NCBI GenBank assembly: GCA_021849295.1
Contig: JAJZTA010000004.1
Location: 62,001-126,000 of the forward strand
Origin: Pseudomonadota bacterium
GTDB taxonomy: Bacteria > Pseudomonadota > Alphaproteobacteria > Micavibrionales > UBA2020
Direction of reading: 5' to 3'
Length of the DNA stretch: 64,000 nt
The notes below the pieces were generated by a model that was not told where the DNA came from, searched no databases, and worked only from the letters and a program-made list of their open reading frames with translations. Positions within the stretch are counted from its first letter, which is position 1. Every line of letters starts with the position of its first letter. Below are positions 19,326 to 28,736 of the stretch, piece by piece. Both the position numbers and the translations under genes were made by a program.

Positions 19326-20111
19326 TCAAAGCGATATGAAATGCGGCGGGAAAAGGCACAAAACCACGATAAAAGCGATGATCAGCGACGGGCCGAAAGG
19401 CACTTCGGCCTCTCCCGTGCGCTTCTTCCACAAGAGCGCCAAAACAACCCCCGCTCCGCCGGAAACGACCATCAGCAGCGATGCCGCCATCGCGTTCAAC
19501 CCCAGCCAGAATCCGGCGGCGGCGAAAAACTTGACGTCGCCCAGCCCCAGCGCCTCGCGCTTCAGGACGGCAAACGCGCCCCGCCGCAACAGCCAGGCAA
19601 AGCCGCCATAAAGCAGCGCACCGGCCAGCGGCGGCACGATATGCGCACTAAAAAAAACCACCGGATGCGCGGCCAGCGCCGCATTGACGGCAAACGCCGC
19701 CACGCCGATAAGCAAGATGGCAAGGTTCAGGCTGTCGGGAATAATCTGGTGCCCGAAATCGATGTCGATGATGCTGACCAGCACGGGCGCCAGCGCGAAC
19801 ACGGCGATCGTTTGCGGTGTCAGTCCGTAAACGAAGAAAAAAAGCATGCACACCCCCAGCGTCGCCAGCTCGATCAGAGGATAGCGCACGCCGATGCGCG
19901 CGCCGCAGTGGCGGCATTTGCCTTTGAGGAAAAGCCATGAAAACAGCGGTATGAGATCCGGAAGGCCAAGATTGTGATGGCAGGACGGACATTGCGAATG
20001 CACGCGCGTCACCATGGAGATTTCACGCGGCAGACGATGGGACAAAGCCGTGGCGAAGCTGCCGAAGATCAGCCCCAGCCCCGCTGCAATCACCGCCTTG
20101 ATATAGAACAT
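19326..20111 (-). CDS. pilD: Prepilin peptidase (A24 family)
   Basis: FGSFATALSHRLPRE, two CxxC pairs (CPSCHHN, CRHCGAR), DIDFGHQIIPD and GLGDVKFFAAAG aspartate motifs. Confidence 0.95.
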   Translation of the reverse strand: MFYIKAVIAAGLGLIFGSFATALSHRLPREISMVTRVHSQCPSCHHNLGLPDLIPLFSWLFLKGKCRHCGARIGVRYPLIELATLGVCMLFFFVYGLTPQTIAVFALAPVLVSIIDIDFGHQIIPDSLNLAILLIGVAAFAVNAALAAHPVVFFSAHIVPPLAGALLYGGFAWLLRRGAFAVLKREALGLGDVKFFAAAGFWLGLNAMAASLLMVVSGGAGVVLALLWKKRTGEAEVPFGPSLIIAFIVVLCLFPPHFISL

Positions 20112-20118
20112 GCCGGCT

Positions 20119-21432
20119 TTACCGGAGTGTCGATAAACGCTGCCTTATATCGTCAAGCGGCAGGGATGCGTTCAGAGCGCCTTCGCTCGCGAGGTCCAAA
20201 ATGCGGCGGTACAGTTCCGCGGCACGGGATGTCTTGCCAAGATGGTCATAGACAACGGCGCGGTTGTAAAGGATAACGCCGTCGCCCGGCTCCAGGGCAT
20301 CCGCCATGTCGAGATACTTCAGCGCGTTGCTGTAATCTCCGGAAACGCCGTAGAGCATCCCCAGCTGCGCCGTGACCGCGGCGTTGGCCGGATAGAGGTG
20401 ACGCAATTTCTGCATCGCGTCGATCGCCGACTGCGTGTTCTCGCCCTTGATCAGGCCGAGGGTGTTGGTCATCGCCGACACGCTCTCCGGATCGAGTTTC
20501 AGGATGCGTTTGTAAGTATCGAGCGCGGCGCCTGTCTCGCCCAGTCTTTGCAGCGCGACGGCACGGCCCATCAGGACGCGCAGGTCGGTCGTATTGCGGT
20601 GGAACAGGTCGTCGAACAACCCCAGCGCCGCCGCATAATGCCCGTCGGACAAGGCTCGACGCGCGGACGAAAGCCGCGATTCGTAGCTACTGTCCGTGCT
20701 GTAATCCCTGTGCACGACCAGATATTGCGTCGGCAACGGGCGCACCTGCGCCGGCGTCGCCAGAATGTCGGTGACGCGCAGACCTTTATCCGTCGCCGCG
20801 CGGTTTTTCGCACGCATCGCGCGGATGCTGGCTGCGGACGGCTTGGCCGTACTGCTTGCGTTCTCGCCCGCTTTCAGCTTGGAGGCGCTTTGAACAATGG
20901 CCATCTCGGCGGGAGACGGCTGGGCGGAGGATGTGCCCATCTCGGCGGCGGGCGCGATCGCCGCCGCAACATTATCCAAAGACGGCTGGGCGGAAGAAGG
21001 TCCCGCAGACGCGGGGATCGATGGCACCATTCCCGAAACGGCAGCCCCCGAAGATGCGTCCGTGCCGGACATGGGCGTTCCGGAAGACGCCGTCCCCGAA
21101 AATGAAGCGTTCGCGTCCGACGATCCGGAGGCTGCCGGCGCCACATTTATCAGCGGCGCCATTTGCACCTGCGGTACCGAGGGCGATACCTGCGCTGCAT
21201 TTGACGGCTGCGCCAGAGTCGCGGAAGACGGCGGCTGGGCCATGCTTGTGGGCAGTGACGGCGTCGCCATCCTCGGCGGAGCCGATGTCGCAGTGATCTG
21301 TGCCGGCGCCATCGGCGTTGCCGTCTGCGCCAGAGCAGACCCCGGTGCGCTGGCCGCAAGCAACAGGACAAATCCGGCTTGCCGCAACACAGCCGACTTG
21401 CCCTCAACACGTTTTACCCCAGACATTTTCAT
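20119..21432 (-). CDS. TPR-repeat protein with Ala/Ser/Pro-rich linker, pilus-operon associated
   Basis: Signal peptide, low-complexity linker with SSAQPS repeats, C-terminal TPR motifs (AALDTYKRILKLDPESVSAM, NALKYLDMADALEPGDGVILYNRAVVYDHLG). Confidence 0.85.
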   Translation of the reverse strand: MKMSGVKRVEGKSAVLRQAGFVLLLAASAPGSALAQTATPMAPAQITATSAPPRMATPSLPTSMAQPPSSATLAQPSNAAQVSPSVPQVQMAPLINVAPAASGSSDANASFSGTASSGTPMSGTDASSGAAVSGMVPSIPASAGPSSAQPSLDNVAAAIAPAAEMGTSSAQPSPAEMAIVQSASKLKAGENASSTAKPSAASIRAMRAKNRAATDKGLRVTDILATPAQVRPLPTQYLVVHRDYSTDSSYESRLSSARRALSDGHYAAALGLFDDLFHRNTTDLRVLMGRAVALQRLGETGAALDTYKRILKLDPESVSAMTNTLGLIKGENTQSAIDAMQKLRHLYPANAAVTAQLGMLYGVSGDYSNALKYLDMADALEPGDGVILYNRAVVYDHLGKTSRAAELYRRILDLASEGALNASLPLDDIRQRLSTLR

Positions 21433-22211
21433 GATTCATAAACCCCTGCAGAATTCTCGATAATTTTTAGAAACGCCCGCTCCAGACTGTCGTTTTTCAT
21501 TTTTTCCCTCAGTTCCGCTGGCGTTCCGAGGAACCTTAAAGACTTATCATGTATTATGCCGATCCTGTCGCACAATTCATCCATATCCGACAAAATATGC
21601 GTGCTTAAAAATACCGTCATCCCCTGGTTACGGCAAGCAACAATCTCGTCTTTTACCAGAACGCGCGCACGCGGATCAAGACCGCTCATGGGTTCGTCCA
21701 AAATCAGCAGCGGGCACCCTGTCAGCCAGCTGCCCATCAGGCCGAGTTTCTGGCGCATGCCCTTGGAATAGGTATTGACGCGGCGGCCCAGCGCCTCGCG
21801 CGACAGGGAAACGCGGTCGGCGGCCGCCAGCACCGCCTCTTTGTCGAAGGAGCGTTTGTAAAGATCAAGCGAAAATTTGATGAACTCGAAACCGCTCAGG
21901 AAAACCGGCGGCTCGAACTTCTCCGGCAGGTAGGCGATCATGGATTTACTCTCTTCGTCGCCACTATCCCGCCCGAACAGCAAAACCGATCCCGCCGAGG
22001 ATTCCATCAGGCCGAGGATGATCTTGATCAGCGTCGTCTTGCCCACGCCGTTCAGCCCGATGAGGCCAAACGTCTCGCCCTTGCGCACATCGAATGAAAT
22101 ATTTTCGATCACGTTGGCACCGCGGCCGTAATGCGCCGAAATGCCGTCGATGGCTATTGCGGCCGCAGCGGTTTCCTGCGCGGGGGATGTCATTTTTCTT
22201 GCCCCCACCAT
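21429..22211 (-). CDS. ABC transporter ATP-binding protein embedded in the pilus operon
   Basis: GLNGVGKTTLIKIILG Walker A, NTYSKGMRQKLGLMGSWLTGCPLLILDEPMSGLDP signature and Walker B; 4-bp overlap with the TPR gene, 1 bp from the PilP-like gene. Confidence 0.93.
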   Translation of the reverse strand: MVGARKMTSPAQETAAAAIAIDGISAHYGRGANVIENISFDVRKGETFGLIGLNGVGKTTLIKIILGLMESSAGSVLLFGRDSGDEESKSMIAYLPEKFEPPVFLSGFEFIKFSLDLYKRSFDKEAVLAAADRVSLSREALGRRVNTYSKGMRQKLGLMGSWLTGCPLLILDEPMSGLDPRARVLVKDEIVACRNQGMTVFLSTHILSDMDELCDRIGIIHDKSLRFLGTPAELREKMKNDSLERAFLKIIENSAGVYES

Positions 22212-22212
22212 A

Positions 22213-22752
22213 TCAATGCGCCCCCGGCAACAACACGCCCGACGTGATATCGTATGTCTGGTTCGGACGCAGCGTCAGCGCAATAACCTCGTTCAATCCG
22301 ATGTCGTACCATTGGAGATGCACCCGTGAAGACGGGCTGACGTGGATGGAAACGATTTCAGGCAAAAGGTTGGCAGGCGTCACCTTCTGGCCGTTCATCC
22401 AGACCACCCAGTCGCCCGGAGCGCGGTAGTAAACGCCCGACAGGCGAATGATGCGGCGCTTTGGAATAGGAGTCTTTGACTCTTCCACCGCCTTCTTGAG
22501 AACGTTTCCTTTCAGGGCCTGTTCGATCTCTGCAATTTCCAGCGGCGAGAAGAAGAAGGATCCGCGAAAAATCTTGTTGATTTCAGATTCCGGCGTCGCC
22601 GCTACGCCGGTAGCCGTCTTCGAAGCCGCGGGCTTCTCCGAAGCCATTTGCATCATGGCTGGCATGTGCACAGCAGGCTGCGCGGCAAGTGCCTGCGCGC
22701 CCCAAAGACATATAAAAACAGCCAAAACCTGCGCCCGTTTCACCACTATCAC
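22213..22752 (-). CDS. PilP/GspC-like pilus accessory protein (tentative)
   Basis: Secreted/anchored 179 aa protein in the position of PilP; RIIRLSGVYYRAPGDWVVWMNGQKVTP resembles pilus/T2SS periplasmic connector domains. Confidence 0.5.
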   Translation of the reverse strand: MIVVKRAQVLAVFICLWGAQALAAQPAVHMPAMMQMASEKPAASKTATGVAATPESEINKIFRGSFFFSPLEIAEIEQALKGNVLKKAVEESKTPIPKRRIIRLSGVYYRAPGDWVVWMNGQKVTPANLLPEIVSIHVSPSSRVHLQWYDIGLNEVIALTLRPNQTYDITSGVLLPGAH

Positions 22753-23408
22753 CGCCCCCTGAATCCGTTAGAGCCATTTTTTTTGGCGGGTGCGTTCGGC
22801 ACCAAGGTTATCCATTCAAACACAACAGAGGCGTTCACAAAGTTAACCTGTTTCCCGTCAGAGAGGAGTTTCAGTGTCTGCGAGTCCACTTTTGCGGCCC
22901 GCTGGATTTTCATTTCCTGCAGGCGCGTGTCGACAGGGAAGACTTTGCTAATAGACTGCGCCAACATATATATGTTGGCATCAAGCGGAGAACTGATGTG
23001 ATCCACAGAAATCCGACTACCGAGCAACTCATAATGGATAGAGTCGGCATCACGGTTCGTAACCTTGGTCGCGGCCGCAACATTGTAGGAGAAACTGGAA
23101 ATCCCCGCCGCCTCGCGCAGTTTGTTGATCTCGTTCTCGAGCATAAAGCGGTTGTGCGTCAGGAAAAAACCGTCCTGTTGCATCTGCTCATACTTCGGCA
23201 TATTCGCCTTCATGAAAGCCGCGGCGCGTTTAGCGCCCGCGATCTGTGCATTGAGACTAGATATCTGGCCTTGCGTAGATTGCGTTTGCGACTGTGCCTC
23301 GCTGAGCATCGGCCCGACGGCGAAGAAATAAATCCCTGCCGCCACCAGATTCATCGCAATGATGCAGGCAATAATGATGATACGTCTTAATCCGACAAGC
23401 TTTATCAT
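22749..23408 (-). CDS. PilO/GspM-like pilus assembly protein (tentative)
   Basis: 219 aa with one N-terminal TM and coiled coil, overlapping neighbours by 4 bp at each end, located between PilM/N-like and PilP-like genes. Confidence 0.6.
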   Translation of the reverse strand: MIKLVGLRRIIIIACIIAMNLVAAGIYFFAVGPMLSEAQSQTQSTQGQISSLNAQIAGAKRAAAFMKANMPKYEQMQQDGFFLTHNRFMLENEINKLREAAGISSFSYNVAAATKVTNRDADSIHYELLGSRISVDHISSPLDANIYMLAQSISKVFPVDTRLQEMKIQRAAKVDSQTLKLLSDGKQVNFVNASVVFEWITLVPNAPAKKNGSNGFRGR

Positions 23409-24976
23409 AGCGGTGGCCCACTTAACTCAATCGCGGCGCCGCTATCCGCCGTGTTGGAACTGTTTGACCCGGCGGGCGACGCGCCCGACGCCCCCTGGAA
23501 TCCGCCGGCTGCGGATACGTTACCGAATTGGTGCTTGATATCAACCATGTAACCAGGGAATTTGCCTTGCAATATCGTCACCATCCCGTTCACGCGGTCG
23601 ACCTTCTGCTGCAGGCTCAGAGCGCCCGTAATATCGAACTTGAAGCTTATCTTGACCTTGCCCGTTTCCTTCTTCCTGCTGAAGAAGTTCTTTTTTGGGG
23701 CCGGCGGACTATATCCGATCGTGAGTTCGTTCAACTTGATATCGTTCGCCAGCGCTCCGCGCAAAAGGTTCAATATCGGCGTGATATTGACCCCCTCGTC
23801 GTCGACCGACTTTTTAATAGACAGTATTTTTTTAAGGACGTCGGGCTTGAACGGATAAGTATCAAATATTCGCGATTCCTTGGCGTATTCACTCTTCAAG
23901 TAATCGAGTTGCGAATACAACCCCGCCAGATTGCTCTTCACGGCCATGTAATTGGTGTACTGCATGCCGATGAAGCCGCTTCCAGCCAGAAAAGTCAGCA
24001 TAAACAAAATGGAAAGAATTTGCAGCACCTTACGCGGCACCATGATGCGCTTGACGCTGGGCACGGTGATCGGGATCGTCAGCGCCCTCTTACGGCCCGC
24101 CCAGGCGCAATGCACCGCGTCGCCGAAATTGGTTTCGCCCAGCGATGCGCCCTTCATCCCCAGCGCATTCAGCGCCTCGACGGGCGTGAGACAGCGGAAA
24201 TTCGTTACCGGCAGAGATTTGTCGCTGAAAAACTGCTTTTCGATGTTGCTGCAAATCACCATCACGTCGAGGCCCTCTTCCGCCGTATAGCCGAAGCGGG
24301 CGATATAGGTGAGCGTAGCCTTGAACTCGCGCATGACTTCATCCGCCCAGGCAGGGCCATAGGTCCCCGCCTCCGACGTCGGCGTGATGCGGGTCAGAGC
24401 CAGCGTGCCGTTTTTCACGACGACCTGACGCAGGCCGCCCGTCTCGTGCTGGCTGATCAGCACCGCCCAGCGTGACGGCTTCTCCGCATTCTCGAACGTT
24501 TTTGCGGCGAGCGTCTTGACTAGCCCGACGGATTCCGCGGGCAGCAAGCCAAAGCCGGAAATAAGCACGCCCGCATCCAGCATGTCGGCGGCAAGCTCGT
24601 CGAGGCGGTCCGTCTCGGGCAGCGCGACGAACAGGTAAAAGGGCTTCTCTTTCGGCGGCTTGACCAGCATCGAGGCGCGCACCGGATAGCTCGGGAAGGC
24701 CTGATCGAGCTTGCGTTTTATATACTTCGAGCGGTCGAAGGGCGTCAGTTTCGGAAGCTGATCTTCCTTGCGGTAGGTCTGGTCGGCACCGTCGAACAGG
24801 ATCAGCACAGGAGCCTTACTGCCCCCCTCGAGGATCTCCGTCAACTGACGGTTGAAATCGGGCATCTCCCACGACAGCGCGGCTTCGCGTTCGATGCCGC
24901 GTGATGTCGGGCCGAACAGCGTGACACCCTCGCCGCCGACCATCAAGACCCGTTTCTTTGAAATCGAAAAGCCCAT
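23405..24976 (-). CDS. PilM/PilN (GspL)-like pilus assembly protein
   Basis: Actin-like N-terminal half followed by a TM segment and periplasmic PilN-like region (LQILSILFMLTFLAGSGFIGMQYTNYMAVKSNLAGLYSQLDYLKSEYAK); 523 aa. Confidence 0.65.
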   Translation of the reverse strand: MGFSISKKRVLMVGGEGVTLFGPTSRGIEREAALSWEMPDFNRQLTEILEGGSKAPVLILFDGADQTYRKEDQLPKLTPFDRSKYIKRKLDQAFPSYPVRASMLVKPPKEKPFYLFVALPETDRLDELAADMLDAGVLISGFGLLPAESVGLVKTLAAKTFENAEKPSRWAVLISQHETGGLRQVVVKNGTLALTRITPTSEAGTYGPAWADEVMREFKATLTYIARFGYTAEEGLDVMVICSNIEKQFFSDKSLPVTNFRCLTPVEALNALGMKGASLGETNFGDAVHCAWAGRKRALTIPITVPSVKRIMVPRKVLQILSILFMLTFLAGSGFIGMQYTNYMAVKSNLAGLYSQLDYLKSEYAKESRIFDTYPFKPDVLKKILSIKKSVDDEGVNITPILNLLRGALANDIKLNELTIGYSPPAPKKNFFSRKKETGKVKISFKFDITGALSLQQKVDRVNGMVTILQGKFPGYMVDIKHQFGNVSAAGGFQGASGASPAGSNSSNTADSGAAIELSGPPL

Positions 24977-24977
24977 T

Positions 24978-26192
24978 TTAACTCGTCATCTTACCCAGAT
25001 TGTTGTAAATCGGACCGAAGACGGCCGCTGCGATCCACAAGACGATCAGACCCATGATAACCGTCATCGTAGGCTCGATCATTTGAATCATGGCGTCAAT
25101 GGCGTCGTTCACGTCTCTATCGTAAAATTCTGTCACCTGCTCCAGAACGCCGGTCAAGTTGCCTGATTCCTCGCCGACTTTCACCATGCGCGTGACTAGC
25201 GTCGGGAACTCGCCGGACTTCGCCATGGAATCCGACAGCGCAAAGCCTTCCTGCACGCGTTCCCGCACCGTCGCCAGTGCTCCTGTCAGAACAAGATTGG
25301 TCACTGTCAGCTTGGCGGCGTCGAGACATTTCAAAATTTCCAGACCGCTGCTGAAAAGGATGCCGAACGTCGAGCAAAACTGCGCCAGTGAAATCTTGCG
25401 GATCAAATTCCCCGACACGGGCGCGTTCAGGAACATGTAGTCCGTATAATACCGGAATCCTTCCGATATCACGCGTCCGATCTTGAACAGGATATAGAAC
25501 AGGATCATGCCCAAGATGATGTAAATGGCATATTTACCCATGAAATCAGAGGTGGCGATCAGCGCCCGCGTCTGTACGGGCAGCTTCATGTTCATATCTT
25601 TAAGGAAGCTCACGATTTGTGGAACGACCTGCACCATCATCACGTAAACGACACCCGTAATAACGACGAGAAGAACTTTCGGATAGCGCGTCGCTTTCTT
25701 GATCTTGCTGCGCATGGCGTCCACCCATTTGAGGTGGCGGATCACCTGCCCGAAGGACGTCACCATGTTACCCGTTTCCTCGCCGGCAGCGATCAGGGAG
25801 ACAAATATATTCTCAAAAACCGTCGGATGACGGGCCAAAGCGGCGGAGAAGGATTGCCCTTCCGCCACCTCGCGGTAAACATCCGACATGATGTCGCGCA
25901 GCCGCGGCGCTTCCGTGGTGTCGCGCACATCCGACAAACCTTCCAGCAACGGCACGCCCGCCTTTTGCAGCTGCTCCAGATGGACGAACATCTGCACCAG
26001 ATCGCGGATCTTGATTTTCTTGGCAAAGATGTTGACAATACCGCTGGCCTTCTCGGACATTTCCTTGCAATCGATCAGCGCAAGGCCGCCCTCTTCAAGG
26101 CGCGACGACAGGTCGGACTCGTTCGCGGCGGCGATCACGCCACGGATAGGCCGGCCCTTGGCGTTTATAGCCCTATAACTGAATTTCGGCAT
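24978..26192 (-). CDS. pilC: Type II secretion/type IV pilus inner-membrane platform protein (GspF/PilC)
   Basis: MPKFSYRAINAKGRPIRGVIAAANESDL; FSAALARHPTVFENIFVSLIAAGEETGNM; VGEESGNLTGVLEQVTEFYDRDVNDAID. Confidence 0.94.
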   Translation of the reverse strand: MPKFSYRAINAKGRPIRGVIAAANESDLSSRLEEGGLALIDCKEMSEKASGIVNIFAKKIKIRDLVQMFVHLEQLQKAGVPLLEGLSDVRDTTEAPRLRDIMSDVYREVAEGQSFSAALARHPTVFENIFVSLIAAGEETGNMVTSFGQVIRHLKWVDAMRSKIKKATRYPKVLLVVITGVVYVMMVQVVPQIVSFLKDMNMKLPVQTRALIATSDFMGKYAIYIILGMILFYILFKIGRVISEGFRYYTDYMFLNAPVSGNLIRKISLAQFCSTFGILFSSGLEILKCLDAAKLTVTNLVLTGALATVRERVQEGFALSDSMAKSGEFPTLVTRMVKVGEESGNLTGVLEQVTEFYDRDVNDAIDAMIQMIEPTMTVIMGLIVLWIAAAVFGPIYNNLGKMTS

Positions 26193-26403
26193 CTAGCCTC
26201 CGACCCATCGCAACCAAAACATTATGACGGCAATCCCCCCCAGCCATATCCTACTTAAGATATTGTTACATGAATTATATAGCCAAGCCAAGACATTAGG
26301 AAGCACAGGACCTGCCCGATACGGCTTTGCCACAAAGCGAGACGCTACGGAAATGTTCCGCTCCTGAAGAACAGGATTTTATTTTCTGGGAATTGTAAGG
26401 GGC

Positions 26404-26838
26404 CTAGAAGGTCTCTGCATCGGAGGAGGATTCTTCAGCAACAACGGTCTCTTCGATGGCCGTCTCCTCGGCGTCTTCGGAAATCTCGCCGAAATCTTCT
26501 TCCTGCATCGCGCCGCCTGCCACGTCGGCTTCAACGGCTTCCGCCGCCGCCGCGACCCATTCGTTTTCCCCCTCCATAATGTCGATGACTTCTTCTTCAT
26601 CTTCTTCGATCTCGATGACCTTCTGATGATTTTTGATGAGGGATTCCGTCAGGTTTTCAATGGAAATGTCCGTATCCGCGATCTCGCGCAGGGCGATGAC
26701 CGGGTTTTTGTCGTTATCTTTTTCCACCATAATCTCGGCGCCGGAGCCGATTTCACGCGCGCGTTGCGAAGCCGCCATAATCAGCTCGAAGCGATTAGGG
26801 ACTTTCAGGACACAATCTTCAACCGTAACACGCGCCAT
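26404..26838 (-). CDS. rpoZ: DNA-directed RNA polymerase omega subunit
   Basis: [33 protein letters not shown] is the omega signature; long acidic C-terminal tail. Confidence 0.95.
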   Translation of the reverse strand: MARVTVEDCVLKVPNRFELIMAASQRAREIGSGAEIMVEKDNDKNPVIALREIADTDISIENLTESLIKNHQKVIEIEEDEEEVIDIMEGENEWVAAAAEAVEADVAGGAMQEEDFGEISEDAEETAIEETVVAEESSSDAETF

Positions 26839-26955
26839 AATGACAAACCTTTCTGAAAAAATGCGAAGTACCAGCAACTTGCTATAAGTCTTTACCCTTC
26901 ACTTTGCAAGATTATTTTTAAAATCACCAAATTTTTTGATCTCGGTCATTTTTTC

Positions 26956-26985
26956 TTGACAGTTCGGGTCCAGAATGAGTATATG
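26956..26985 (+). promoter_or_regulatory. Candidate sigma-70 promoter for the NYN-domain gene
   Basis: TTGACA followed 18 bp later by TATATG, about 40 bp upstream of the ATG at 27024. Confidence 0.5.
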
Positions 26986-27023
26986 TCCAATTGTATTTAA
27001 GTTTACCATAGGATGCACCAATC

Positions 27024-27635
27024 ATGAAAAATAATAACAATAACAATGAATTAACTTATCTCGATTTCTTTTATCCCGAGGAAAAGCTGGCTGTTTTCAT
27101 CGATGGCGCCAACCTTTACGCCGCGGCCAAGAATCTGAATTTCGATATAGATTACAAGCGCCTGCTAAGCTGGATTTCGGGGCAAAGCCGCCTCGTGCGC
27201 GCTTTTTACTACACGGCGCTGCTGGAAGATCAGGAATATTCCCCGATCCGCCCGCTGATCGACTGGCTGGACTACAACGGCTACACGATGGTGACCAAGC
27301 CGGCCAAGGAATTCACCGACCATACCGGCCGCCGCAAGGTGAAGGGCAACATGGATATCGAACTGGCCATCGACATGATGGAGCTTGCGGGCCGCGTCGA
27401 CCATATCGTGCTGTTCTCGGGCGACGGCGACTTCCGCCGCCTTGTCGAATCCGTCCAGCGCCGCGGCGTGCGCGTAACCGTCATCTCGACGACACGCACC
27501 CAGCCGCCGATGGTCGCCGATGAATTGCGCCGTCAGGCCGATCACTTCATCGACCTGATCGATCTGGCCGAATCCATCGAGCGCGCCGACTCGGGTTCCC
27601 AAACGGCGCAGGTCATTACCGGCGGCATGGCATAA
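27024..27635 (+). CDS. NYN-domain (LabA/DUF88-like) putative RNase
   Basis: KLAVFIDGANLYAAAKNLNFDIDYKRLLSWI, KGNMDIELAIDMMELAGRVDHIVLFSGDGDFRRLVESVQRRGVRVTVIS: conserved acidic NYN residues. Confidence 0.92.
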   Translation: MKNNNNNNELTYLDFFYPEEKLAVFIDGANLYAAAKNLNFDIDYKRLLSWISGQSRLVRAFYYTALLEDQEYSPIRPLIDWLDYNGYTMVTKPAKEFTDHTGRRKVKGNMDIELAIDMMELAGRVDHIVLFSGDGDFRRLVESVQRRGVRVTVISTTRTQPPMVADELRRQADHFIDLIDLAESIERADSGSQTAQVITGGMA

Positions 27636-27656
27636 ATCATATCTTCTGTTTTTTGA

Positions 27657-28712
27657 CTAGTCCTTCTCGGCGACAGGCGGCGTGGTGCTGCCTTTCATGA
27701 CGCCTTCCAGCGCCGCGATCGCGTCCGTGAGCGGCTGCACGAAGATCTCCGCGTCGCGTATGACTTTTTCCACCAGCGCGACGGCCGATTCCAGCGGAAC
27801 GCCCGGCTCGATGTTGATGTATTCCTGTTCCATCGGCAACGCCGCGTAAAGCTTGGACAGCCGCGCCGCGAGCTTCATGTCCAGCAACGAGAGCTTGCTG
27901 ACGCTGGCCTCGAACACGGCTTTACTCAACGCCGGATGCTTTTGCACGATATCTCCGGCCTCCTTGTATTTGGGCGTTTCCGTCGTGCTTTTCAGGTTGG
28001 CGAGCATGTCGCGGTAAATCGTCAGGAAGGCCTCGATCCGGTTTTTGTTTCCGGCGAGCTCGCCCTCCAGCGTCGAGGCCAGCACATGCTTCTCGCGCGC
28101 GAGAAGCTGTGTTTCCTTGCTGCGCGTCTGCTCGAACTCTTCCTTCTGCTGCGTCTCGAGGCTTCTCAGGCGGAACAGAACGACGAACATCATCAGCAAC
28201 ACCGCCGCGACCGGCAAAATACCCAGGAACATGCGCGTGCCCTGCGACATGCCGTCGCTTTTCACGACCTGCTTCCATATGCCCGCAGCGTTGTGCCGCG
28301 CCGCCTGCTGCGCTTCCAGATAGGAGGGAACGGCGCCGACGTTCTGCCGCCGGTCGACGACCACGAAGCCGTGGTTCAGCAAAGACAGTCCGAGATCGTC
28401 GCCGCGCGCCGAATTGCAGCGCGCCACCACATTCGTCGACGTGCCGCCCACCGCCTGACAGGTGACGGGCGAGCCGTCGATCAGATTGTCCATCAGGTCG
28501 AGCGCCTTCAGCTCGATGGCCGGAGACATGACGGGTTTCACGCCCCACAGCGTGATGGTCAGCCCCTGCCCTTGCAGCGTCACCGGATCGACCGCCGTGA
28601 CCGTGCGGGAGAATTTGCCCGAATCCGCGCTCGCGGCAGACGGCGCCATCACCGTCAATGCCATGGCAAGGCAACAGAACAGCAAACATCCCGAAAACAA
28701 ATATCTGCGCAT
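27657..28712 (-). CDS. Thermonuclease (SNase)-like domain protein with TM and coiled-coil C-terminus
   Basis: GKFSRTVTAVDPVTLQGQGLTITLWGVKP and LEAQQAARHNAAGIWK resemble SNase-like folds; followed by TM helix LPVAAVLLMMFVVLFRLR and charged helical region. Confidence 0.6.
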   Translation of the reverse strand: MRRYLFSGCLLFCCLAMALTVMAPSAASADSGKFSRTVTAVDPVTLQGQGLTITLWGVKPVMSPAIELKALDLMDNLIDGSPVTCQAVGGTSTNVVARCNSARGDDLGLSLLNHGFVVVDRRQNVGAVPSYLEAQQAARHNAAGIWKQVVKSDGMSQGTRMFLGILPVAAVLLMMFVVLFRLRSLETQQKEEFEQTRSKETQLLAREKHVLASTLEGELAGNKNRIEAFLTIYRDMLANLKSTTETPKYKEAGDIVQKHPALSKAVFEASVSKLSLLDMKLAARLSKLYAALPMEQEYINIEPGVPLESAVALVEKVIRDAEIFVQPLTDAIAALEGVMKGSTTPPVAEKD

Positions 28713-28736
28713 GATTTTAAGTCCCCTTTTCCCGCG

